A stretch of 64,000 bases of DNA from Phaeosaccion multiseriatum. Lineage: Eukaryota; Ochrophyta, other classes. Shown piece by piece: positions 10,266 through 19,034 of the stretch (positions within the stretch are counted from its first letter, which is position 1; the number at the start of each line of letters is the position of its first letter). The notes below the pieces were generated by a model, which saw only the letters and a program-made list of their open reading frames with translations, did no database searches and was not told the origin of the DNA. The stretch covers positions 1,178,001 through 1,242,000 of the forward strand of contig OZ218965.1 of NCBI GenBank assembly GCA_965112735.1, written 5' to 3'. The translations under genes and the position numbers were made by a program.

Positions 10266-11291
10266 ATGGCAGAGGCAGAGGATGCCTCCAAGAGTCAGCG
10301 CCTGGGCACGGAGGAGGGTGTGACAAGTTATACCGCGGAGACTGCCGAGGGCGAAGGTGCTGTGCAGGAGACGTACGTGGCCAGTGCCAAGGCCCTGGGA
10401 ATGGAGGAGGTCCTGCAGAAAATCATGCCGCTTGTGGGGAAGGGCCGCCACGTCTTCACCGCCACCGTATGTAGGGAATGGAAAGAGCACTACAGCATGG
10501 CCCACCCTTCAGCCGAGACTTCCCTTCCAAGCGTGGTGGAGTCTGTCAGGTGCTTGCAGTGGGCCAAGGAGAAATGTGGGTACGAGCTGAGTGTGGGCAC
10601 TTCCAGAGCGGCGGCAGAGTACGGAGATGTGAGCGTGTGCGAGGAGCTGCTTCACCGCTTGCACTGCCCCTGGGATACAATGGCCTGTAGGGCGGCTGTG
10701 AGGAATACTAGGCATGGACTGCGTATTCTCAAGTGGCTGCGATCCGAGGACCTCCCCAACAAGGAGCAAGGTCCTTGGTCACAGTATAACGTCGGGGACG
10801 AAGCTGGCTGGTGCGGCAATGTGGAGGTTCTTACGTGGCTGCTGTCCGACGAGTTTGAGGGCCCTCCTCAATGCATTATGTGGGTGGGGGCTGTGCGGGC
10901 GGGGCGCATTCGCGCGTTGGACATGCTTGTGCACCATCCGAAGTTCAGAGCAGAGATGGAGGCGGCAGGGGACCTCAGCGGGTGGAGGAATGGGGCTATA
11001 TGGGCGGCCGAGCACGGCAATCTGGAAGTGCTGCAGTGGCTGCATGCAAACGCACGGGAGCTGTGCAGGTGGGATGAAGATGTCTGTTATGAAGCAGTTT
11101 TACGCGGGAAGAGCCTCCCTGTCCTGAAATGGCTCCGCTCGGAGGAGGTCATGTGTCCCTGGGACGAGTCGGCATGCCCACAGTTCCATGAAGACGAAGA
11201 TGGTGATGACTGGGTTATGCCCCCTGCCGCCTTTGAGGAGATGAAGCAGTGGGTGCACGACAATGGTCACCCCTGCGAGTGCGAGGACTGA
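10266..11291 (+). CDS. Ankyrin-repeat protein, array copy P3 (341 aa)
   Basis: Intact plus-strand paralogue with ATG at 10266. It has the same acidic N-terminus, F-box-like HVFTATVCREWKEHY and ankyrin repeats. Patches: YNVGDEAGWCGN, PQCIMWVGAVRAGRIRA, DEDVCYEAVLRGKSLPV and a highly acidic C-terminal patch (FHEDEDGDDWVM). The C-terminus reads NGHPCECED, as in minus copies M2-M4, instead of NPCDLGD as in P1 and P2. This is another sign of exchange between strands. Confidence 0.88.
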   Translation: MAEAEDASKSQRLGTEEGVTSYTAETAEGEGAVQETYVASAKALGMEEVLQKIMPLVGKGRHVFTATVCREWKEHYSMAHPSAETSLPSVVESVRCLQWAKEKCGYELSVGTSRAAAEYGDVSVCEELLHRLHCPWDTMACRAAVRNTRHGLRILKWLRSEDLPNKEQGPWSQYNVGDEAGWCGNVEVLTWLLSDEFEGPPQCIMWVGAVRAGRIRALDMLVHHPKFRAEMEAAGDLSGWRNGAIWAAEHGNLEVLQWLHANARELCRWDEDVCYEAVLRGKSLPVLKWLRSEEVMCPWDESACPQFHEDEDGDDWVMPPAAFEEMKQWVHDNGHPCECED

Positions 11292-12393
11292 CTGGCAGGA
11301 AGCGTTTCGAGACGGAGGCAGGACGGGTAGGAAGGGAGGCGGCCCTGAGAAGGCGGCGACAACCTCTTCGAATAGGGGGGGCAACAAGTCGAGGTGAGCG
11401 GGGCGGATGGGAGTGCTCTCTGGCTTGGCGGTGCTTTTGAGGTTACCGAATGCCCATCTGCTGCTTCTCCTGCTGCTGTCTGTTCTCTGATCCTCTTCAC
11501 TGCCCCTTTCCCCGCCTCTGCCTGCCCCCTCTTGCCCCGACCCCACAGCCCGTCACCCAGACCGACCCAGCCCCCTTTGGCTGCTCCACTCGAGCAAGAC
11601 GGTGGTGCTTCAGGGATGATGCAAGCACGGGGTACACACGTCAGATGGGGGCAGCGCGGGCGGGACAGCTGAGCGCAGCCGCAGAGGAGATGAAGAAGGA
11701 CAGGAGGGGGAAGGAGGAGGCGGAGAGGAAGAGGAATGAGGTCCAGGATAAGACTGAGGCGGAGGGGGGACAGAAGGGGAAGGCTGTCTGTACGATAGGG
11801 TTGTTGTTTTTGCAAAGTGGAGTTGGGGGTGGGTGAATGGTGGTGGTGCCCCACTATTGCTATTGCATGCGCTCCTCCAGAGCGTTTGGGAGTGGAGCAG
11901 AGCAGAGCATTGCGGCCCTGGCTTTGGGGAAGGCGCCCACCCGCCCGTGCAGAGCAGCGAGGCAAGCGGAATGGGCCAGGCCTTGTGGGGGCAGGCGTGA
12001 TTAGGGTTAAGGCAATGAAGAGCTCACACAATAGACTTCCTGCTTGGCTCTCTCCGCGGGGGGGTTGAGGAAAGCAACGCAGTAAGGGAGGGGAGGAGGA
12101 GGAGAGGGCGATCCAAAGCCATTGGCTGATATCAGTGCAAGTACTGCCGTTACGCGGCGAGAGGCGTGTGAGGCTCTTCTCAGCGTTTCGGAGAAAGGAA
12201 GCCGGTGCTAGGCCCAAAGTCGACATATCTATCTATACATTCGTTATGCTATGGTACGCACTGATTCGGCTGGAAGAAAAAGCACACTTCTCACAAAGAG
12301 AGACGGGCTGAAGTGAAGCCCCTTTCTATGGCACCGTGTGCGAAACAAGACGATGCTTGACACAGGAGGGGCCGCGCTGTCTGCCCTGGTCAC
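11292..12393. other. Convergent tail between P3 and M4
   Basis: Counterpart of 3635-4756, with a small deletion near 11825 that shortens the CTTCTACTGTGAGTG block. I see no independent gene. Confidence 0.5.
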
Positions 12394-13482
12394 TCAGTCC
12401 TCGCACTCGCAGGGGTGACCATTGGCGTGCACCCACTGCTTCATCTCCTCAAAGGCGGCAGGGGGCATATCCCATCCACCACCGCTTCTTTCTTTAATGT
12501 CCTGCGGGCATGCCGACTTGTCCCAGGGACACATGACCTCCTCCGAGCGGAGCCACTTCAGGACAGAGAGGCTCTTACCGCCATAAACTGCTTCAGCACA
12601 GAGATATTCATCCCACCTGCACAGCTCGCGTGCGTTTGCATGCAGCCACTGAAGCACTTCCAGATTGCCTTCCTGGGCCGCCCAGCTAGCCCCCCACGTC
12701 CACCCGCCTTGTCCCTCAGCAGCCTCCATCTCAGCTCTGACCTTGGGATGGTGCACAAGCATGTCCAACGCTCGAATATGCCCCGCCAGCACAGCCTCCG
12801 TCCATATATCAAATTGAGGAGGGCCCTCAAACTCGTCGGACAGCAGCCACGTAAGAACCTCCACATGGCCGCACTTGCCAGCTTCGAGACAAATTAAGTG
12901 CTGATCCCACGGGCACCGCTCCTCGTTGGGCAGGTCCTCCGCTCGCAGCCATTGGAGGATGCTCAGTGCGTGCCTTTCATTCCGCACCGCCACCATGGAT
13001 ACGGCCCAACCCCAGGCACACCCCATGCTGTGAAGAGCCTTGCAAATAAGCAAGTCTCCGTACTGTGCCGCAGCCTCAAAAGTCTTCACACTCAGCTCAT
13101 ACCCGTACTTCCTGGCCCACCTCAAACGCTCCTCAGACTCAAACATACTCCTGATCCGGGTTGTCTTGGCCGGATGAAGACGTCTGTAGTGCTCCTCCCA
13201 CTCCTTGCTCACCGCCGCTACGAACAAGTCGTGGCCCCCACCAGTCCACTCCATCACGCTACTGAGCATTACAGACTGGGCCAGAGCCTCTTCACAAGCT
13301 TCGAAGGTCTGAGCATCGCTTCCCTCGCCTCCAGCAAGTGCAGCGGGACCGGGAGTAGGTGTTAAAGCGGCACCGGCACCACCGCTTCCATGCAAAGTCA
13401 GACATACTTCCCCTGCCGAGGAGTCGGTGGGTGGAGCTGGCTGGAGCCTTTTGCCGCCATGCTTTCGGCTCGGTCCGTCCAT
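12394..13482 (-). CDS. Ankyrin-repeat protein, array copy M4 (362 aa)
   Basis: Start at ATG 13482, with an in-frame TAG just upstream. Family features are present: Gly/Pro-rich N-terminus, GGGHDLFVAAVSKEWEEHYR and ankyrin repeats. Distinct patches: PQFDIWTEAVLAGHIRA, EGQGGWTWGASWAAQEGN, DEYLCAEAVYGGKSLSV and DIKERSGGGWDM. These lie at the turn and first-helix positions of ankyrin repeats, where partner-contacting residues usually lie (family knowledge). Confidence 0.88.
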   Translation of the reverse strand: MDGPSRKHGGKRLQPAPPTDSSAGEVCLTLHGSGGAGAALTPTPGPAALAGGEGSDAQTFEACEEALAQSVMLSSVMEWTGGGHDLFVAAVSKEWEEHYRRLHPAKTTRIRSMFESEERLRWARKYGYELSVKTFEAAAQYGDLLICKALHSMGCAWGWAVSMVAVRNERHALSILQWLRAEDLPNEERCPWDQHLICLEAGKCGHVEVLTWLLSDEFEGPPQFDIWTEAVLAGHIRALDMLVHHPKVRAEMEAAEGQGGWTWGASWAAQEGNLEVLQWLHANARELCRWDEYLCAEAVYGGKSLSVLKWLRSEEVMCPWDKSACPQDIKERSGGGWDMPPAAFEEMKQWVHANGHPCECED

Positions 13483-14072
13483 GTCTTCCGCGGTCCCACT
13501 CTAGATGACTGCTTGACACTTATGATGCGCGGTGCAGGGCAGGTGATGGGGGGGAAGAAGCCCTTTGGCTTTCCTCAGCGAAGCCTGGTACGACGAGAGA
13601 AAGGAAGGGGGAGGGGGATTGACAGGAGGAAATGACACGCAGTGTGAGGAAAAGGCGGCATCGGTACCTCCCCTGCTGTTGGGCCTTTGCCGAGACCCCC
13701 CCCCGAAGAGCCGAAGAGTGTGGAGGGCAAGTTGACTTCGATGGACTCGATCACCATCTCCCAGCACGGCCTCGACTGCTCTAAGCCTCCTCCAGCCTGC
13801 ACTCTTCAGTGCCACACTCCTACCTGCAGCTTGGTGGAAAATGGTGCGTGGAGAGTGAGTTGAGAGGGATACAAGGCAAGTTGGTCGTTCAGCGTCGGCC
13901 TGGTAGTGGACATCTGTAGTCGCCACACGACCCGAAGAGACGGAGCGAGTCGAGGCAGCGGGGCCGGCGCAAACAAGGCCGCCATTGCTGCATGATGGCA
14001 CAGAGAAGGTGGGGCTATTAGTCACTTCTTTGAAGCGCTGCAGATACTCTGGCGAAGTGGGCAACACACGCC
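13483..14072. promoter_or_regulatory. Divergent intergenic region between M4 and P4
   Basis: Counterpart of 2009-2611, with a 10-bp insertion near 13949 (GTCGAGGCAG) and one CA unit missing just before the P4 start. No gene is seen. Confidence 0.5.
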
Positions 14073-15101
14073 ATGGCAGAGGCAGAGGATGCCTCCAAGA
14101 GGCAGCGCCTGGGCACGGAGGAAGGTGTGACAAGTTATACCGCGGAGACTGCCGAGGAAGAAGGTGCTGTGCAGGAGACGTACGTGGCCAGTGCCAAGGC
14201 CCTGGGAATGGAGGAGGTCCTGCAGAAAATCATGCCCCTTGTGGGGAAGGGCCGCCACGTCTTCACCGCCACGGTATGTAGGGAATGGAAAGAGCACTAC
14301 AGCATGGCCCACCCTTCAGCCGAGACTTCCCTTCCAAGCGTGGTGGAGTCTGTCAGGTGCTTGCAGTGGGCCAAGGAGAAATGTGGGTACGAGCTGAGTG
14401 TGGGCACTTCCAGAGCGGCGGCAGAGTACGGAGATGTGAGCGTGTGCGAGGAGCTGCTTCACCGCTTGCACTGCCCCTGGGATACAATGGCCTGTAGGGC
14501 GGCTGTGAGGAATACTAGGCATGGACTGCGTATTCTCAAGTGGCTGCGATCCGAGGACCTCCCCAACAAGGAGCAAGGTCCTTGGTCACAGTGTAACGTC
14601 GGGGACGAAGCTGGCAAGTGCGGCAATGTGGAGGTTCTTACGTGGCTGCTGTCCGACGAGTTTGAGGGCCCTCCTCAACATATTATGTGGTCGGGGGCTG
14701 TAGACGGGGGGCGCATTCGCGCGTTGGACATGCTTGTGCACCATCCCAAGGTCAGAGCTGAGATGGAGGCGGCAGGTAACTCCAGCGGGTGGAGGGATGG
14801 GGCTTTCTGGGCGGCCGCGAAAGGCAATCTGGAAGTGCTGCAGTGGCTGCATGCAAACGCACGGGAGCTGTGCAGGTGGGATGAAGATGTCTGTTTTGAA
14901 GCAGTTTTCCACGGGAGGAGCCTCTCTGTCCTGAAGTGGCTCCGCTCGGAGGAGGTCATGTGTCCCTGGGACGAGTGGGCATGCCCGCAGTACATTAAAG
15001 ACAGAGGCGATGGTGGATGGGATATGCACCCTGCCGCTTTTGAGAAGATGAAGCAGTGGGTGCACGCCAATGGTCAACACCCTTGCGACTGCGAGGACTG
15101 A
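14073..15101 (+). CDS. Ankyrin-repeat protein, array copy P4 (342 aa)
   Basis: The last intact array member, with ATG at 14073. It has the family N-terminus, F-box-like segment and ankyrin repeats. Patches: CNVGDEAGKCGN, PQHIMWSGAVDGGRIRA, GNSSGWRDGAFWAAAKGN, DEDVCFEAVFHGRSLSV and YIKDRGDGGWDM. The C-terminus has one extra residue (NGQHPCDCED). Downstream homology to the other units stops about 60 bp past the stop codon, marking the array edge. Confidence 0.88.
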   Translation: MAEAEDASKRQRLGTEEGVTSYTAETAEEEGAVQETYVASAKALGMEEVLQKIMPLVGKGRHVFTATVCREWKEHYSMAHPSAETSLPSVVESVRCLQWAKEKCGYELSVGTSRAAAEYGDVSVCEELLHRLHCPWDTMACRAAVRNTRHGLRILKWLRSEDLPNKEQGPWSQCNVGDEAGKCGNVEVLTWLLSDEFEGPPQHIMWSGAVDGGRIRALDMLVHHPKVRAEMEAAGNSSGWRDGAFWAAAKGNLEVLQWLHANARELCRWDEDVCFEAVFHGRSLSVLKWLRSEEVMCPWDEWACPQYIKDRGDGGWDMHPAAFEKMKQWVHANGQHPCDCED

Positions 15102-15195
15102 CTGGCAGGAAGCGTTTCGAGATGGAGGCAGGACGGGTAGGAAGGGAGGCGGCCCTGAGAAGGCCGAGGTCGTCGAGTCCTTGGAACAAAGTTTA

Positions 15196-15676
15196 TCGGC
15201 CCCATGCACGCCTAGCGGCCTAGGCCTATTTGGGAAAATTGCCCGGCCTAGCGAGGGCCGTAGGCTCTCGGCCTATTTTTATGCCGCCGCCTAGGCGGCC
15301 TAAGCGGGGCGGAGGCCCGCGCGGCCTAGGGCAGACGCCAGCCAACTAGGCGGACGGTGGGAGTGCCCAGAGTGCAAAGAGTAGTCAGTTTCATTGCATG
15401 GGATTGGAGGTGAGGAGTAGACTTCGTTCGTGTTGTCTCTTCCGCCTCGCTGGCCCTACGAGGAGTGCATACCTCCAGGTGTTGCTGCTACCCACTGGCT
15501 GGGCGGCACCACGCACGCGCCCACGGTCACTGGGAGGCTGCCTAGAGGCGGGCTATGTAGGCCGCCTAGGACTGAAAAGTGAGCGGGCTAGAGCGGGCGG
15601 AGGCCGCCGGCCTAGGCCTAGATCGGCCGAAGGCCGAGCGGCCTAGAGCAAAACCGCTAGGCGTGCATGGGGCCGA
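15196..15676. mobile_element. 481-bp MITE-like element with 23-bp TIRs and 6-bp target duplication
   Basis: The ends at 15196-15218 and 15654-15676 are perfect 23-nt inverted repeats, beginning TCGGCCCC and ending GGGGCCGA. The hexamer AGTTTA directly flanks both sides (15190-15195 and 15677-15682), as expected for a target-site duplication. The interior has no credible coding capacity and is filled with GGCCTAGG-type palindromes on both arms, so CTAG is greatly over-represented compared with the rest of the window. It looks like a non-autonomous DNA transposon. A 6-bp duplication does not let me name the superfamily with confidence. Confidence 0.82.
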
Positions 15677-15682
15677 AGTTTA

Positions 15683-16274
15683 GCATGCCGGCCAGAACCG
15701 GTGGCCCGGTGGCGAATCGATCTCTCATGACGGGCCCGCTGGAGCGCCGCAGCCAAGCGCCTTCGAGTGACACAAACAGCTCGTGCATAAATAAGCCCTC
15801 TTGGGGATACAAGGCAAGTTGGTCGTTCAGAGTTGGCATGGTAGTGGAGATGTGTTAATTGTTTTTTCCATTTCCTTCCATCAGCCAGCAGCGAGCCAGG
15901 CAGCCAGCCACACTTTCAGTTTCTTCATTCCTCCCTCAACGTAGCTATGTGATAACTAATCATATTTTTTTTTAAATTAAAAATCCTCTCGGCTGCAGGG
16001 CCGCGCTCCTTTGCGGGGATGTGTCGTGCAGTAAGGTCGTCAGTCAGATAGTCAGTCAGTCAGTTAACCGGGGTCAGTCAGTCAGTTAACCGGGGTCAGT
16101 CAGTTAGTTAACCGGGGTCAGTCAGTCAGTTAACCGGAGTCAGTCAGTCAGCTAAGGCAGACCCGCACGGGTGTGTCCTGTCCTCCCTTGCCTCGCCTCT
16201 CGCCTCGCTTCGTCCTCCTCCTCTCGCTCCCCCCCCTCCTCAAACCCCCAACACCTCAAGCCACTCCCAATCCC
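15683..16274. repeat. Broken array remnant and a GTCAGT/TTAACCGG tandem repeat
   Basis: At 15799-15857 a short block (GGATACAAGGCAAGTTGGTC and following bases) matches the divergent spacers of the ankyrin units (for example 2410-2455), so a degraded array piece lies beyond the transposon. At 16032-16152 about five copies of a 22-26 bp unit (GTCAGTCAGTTAACCGGGG) follow. I see no gene here. The rest is probably downstream sequence of the minus-strand gene ending at 16275. Confidence 0.65.
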
Positions 16275-16670
16275 TCAACCGTCAAGGAAAGGACCGGCGT
16301 TGAGCTCCTCCGGCACGCTCAGGTCCCACGGGTTGGCGAAGCTCGGACCGTCGTCCTCCGCCCACTCCACCTCCACACACTCCCACGGCATGAAGCCCGA
16401 AGCCTCATCCACCGCCTTGACACCGCACAACTGCCCTGCAAAGAGTCGCTCCGACCCCATTGTGGGGACACTGTGCACACCGCCATCTTCTTGGAAGAGC
16501 GAGGCCGAGGCGTTTCCTTCGAGCCGGAAGGGCCGCCGTACAGCCTGGGCATACAGAGCAGATCGGACCACAAAGACGGGTGCATCGCCCACCAGTCGCA
16601 TCGACACGTCCAGAGTGGTGTCTGCAAAGTAGTCGGGGGGGAGGGGGGCAGGGCCCATTGCGGCTGCGGA

Positions 16671-16706
<36 letters not shown>

Positions 16707-19002
16707 TTGTTGTTGCTGTTGCTGCTGTTGAAGGATTTGCTGCTGCTGCCGGAGGATTTGCTGCTGCTGCTGGAGAATCTGTTGCTGCTGCTGTTGCTGC
16801 TGGAGGAGCCACTGGCTCTGTGGATGCTGCGGATTCTGCTGAAGCACCAACTGCTGCTGCTGCTGCTGCTCGATCTGCCTCTGAAGCTCGTCCTGCTGTT
16901 GTTGGAGCAGCGCCTGGGCAGCCGTGCCCGGAGATGCCGGCACTGGTGCTTCTACTGCTGCTGCTGTACCACCAACTGCTGCTGCTGCTGCTCCTCCCGG
17001 CCCTTCGGCAAGACTTGCCCCCCCCCCTGGCTGGGCCGGCTTCTCAACCGCCCCTCCTTCGTCAGCCTCCCGCTTGACTCCTCCACTCCCCGCATCGGCA
17101 CCCCCCCCCCCCTTGAGTGCCTTTGTCCTCTCCTTCTCCGCCGCTGCTTTGCTCTCCGTCTCTGTCTGGGCGTACACGGGGGTGAGAAGCTTGTCAAAGA
17201 ACACCTCTCGGGCCATTCGCGCCGTTTCCGTCGTCTGAGAAGTGAGCAATGAGCGCGCACACACACACAAACGGGCATATAGATGGGCAGGCACACGGGC
17301 AGACAGAGGCATAAGGGCAGGCACACGGGGTGGGGTCGGACAGGGGGCGGAGCACGGAGAAGCGTGAAGGAGGGGTGAGTACTGCAGCGGGCGCAAACCA
17401 CTCTCTCTCTGCGCTCTCTCTACCTGTCGCAGTGTTGTCTCTTCTCTCTGCCAGTCTCTCTCTGTCACTCTCTCTGTCTCTCTCTGCCTCTCTCTGCCTC
17501 TCTCTGCCTGTCGCTGTGTTGTCTCTTCTCTCTGTTCGTCTCTCTCTCTCTGCCTCTCTCTGCCTCTCTTTGCCTCTCTTCGTCTCTCTCTATCTCTGTT
17601 GCCTCACAGCATGAGGTGAGCACAGCCACCCTCCCCCATGCCGACTCAAAAGGCTCGCTCCGCTTTACTTTGCACCACGCACACTCAATCCCTTCCCCCC
17701 TCGGGTCCGATCGGTCCGAGTGAATGGCCAAGTGCTCCCCTTGTTTCTCTCCTCTCCTTTCTTCCTTAACTTTACGTAAGGCCTTCCATACTCCTCTCCC
17801 GCTCCCCTGCCTTGTGAAAGGCCGAGCTTCTTTCCGTCTCTCTCCAGTCTTGTGCAATGCCAAGCCTCCTCTGCTGCCTTTCACTTGCTTCATCTTACCG
17901 CGTTTCCGAGAGGGTCGCTCGCCCACATATCCACGCCCTCGTCGTGCTCCCCGCCGCCTTCGGAGAGAAAAGACAAGGGAGGGAGGGAGGGAGAGAGAGA
18001 GGGAGGGAAGGAGAGAGGGATGTGGATAAGGGAGAGATAAGAGAGAGAGGGAGAGAGAGCGAGCGAGAGAAAAAAGGAGACAGGCGTCGTACAGGGTGAG
18101 AGGGACGAAAGACACATATCAAGAGAGAGGCAGGCGAGCGAGAGAGAGAAGAGGAGAAGGGGAAGAGAAGCACAGCATCCGGCGACGGGCGGGAGAAGGG
18201 GCGAAGGGACGGTTCACGCCGCTCAGAGAGACAGTCAGAGAGACACTCAGAGAGGCAGTCAGAGAGGCAGTCAGAGAGACACTCAGAGAGGCAGTCAGAG
18301 AGGCAGTCAGAGAGGCAGTCAGAGAGACACTCAGAGAGACACTCAGAGAGGCAGTCAGAGAGACGCTCAGAGAGACACTCAGAGAGGCAGTCAGAGAGAC
18401 ACTCAGAGAGGCAGTCAGAAGGACACTCAGAGAGACACTCAGAGGGACACTCAGAGAGGCAGTCAGAGAGACACTCAGAGAGGCAGTCAGAGAGGCAGTC
18501 AGAGAGACACTCAGAGAGGCAGTCAGAAGGACACTCAGAGAGACACTCAGAGAGGCGGATGTACAAATGAGTGCACGCGTGCACGAAAGGAAAGCCCCAT
18601 ACTCCTCTAAACCCAAACCGCCCCCCGGGGAGACTTGAGCCTCAGATTGAGCCCTGACACTCTACGACAGTGCCTCACCCGTTCGCACGCCGAAGGGGTT
18701 GAAGCCTTGATTCGCTTCGTGCAAGCCTGCCGCCCCTAAAGCCGCCCCCATGTGCTGCTGCCAGAGCGACTCGAGACGGTGTGCATCTGCCTGGGCGGTC
18801 TCCAGAGAGGCCGCCATGTGGGGGTCGTCAAGCATGGTGACACCCCTACGCACCACTTCCTCGGCCAGGGGGATGAGCTGGGGGAAGCGGCCGGCGCAGT
18901 ACAGAGCGCAGTTCGAGGCGATCATCTGCAGGCATATCGGCCACCAGGGGCAGGCAGGCAGGCAGGCATATGGGTAGGCCGGCAGGCAGGCAGGCAGGCA
19001 AG

Positions 19003-19034
<32 letters not shown>

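Larger units (their letters stand above)
1..15101. repeat. Tandem array of ~3.83 kb divergent ankyrin gene-pair units
   Basis: The same block repeats about four times: minus-strand ankyrin gene, ~600 bp divergent spacer, plus-strand ankyrin gene, ~1.1 kb tail. Minus-gene ends lie at 917, 4757, 8582 and 12394, so the period is 3840, 3825 and 3812 bp. Coding and non-coding parts are both almost identical between units, with small indels such as poly-C lengths. The window opens inside the tail of an earlier unit (1-916 matches 3840-4756), so the array extends to the left. It ends at about 15160, where similarity to the other tails stops after a shared GAGAAGGC. Recent unequal crossing-over is the simplest origin (inference). 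Confidence 0.93.

Noticed and set aside
15196-15676. Structured non-coding RNA in the palindrome-rich segment
   Set aside because: Perfect terminal inverted repeats with a flanking 6-bp direct repeat are better explained by a transposon.
16173-17252. 359-codon plus-strand Leu-rich frame
   Set aside because: Antisense of the CAG-rich (Gln) tract in the last exon of the giant gene.
17465-18115. 216-codon minus-strand frame with RERE-rich sequence as an extra exon of the giant gene
   Set aside because: Low-complexity GA repeat. No splice pair keeps phase with the exons at 18679 and 17231.
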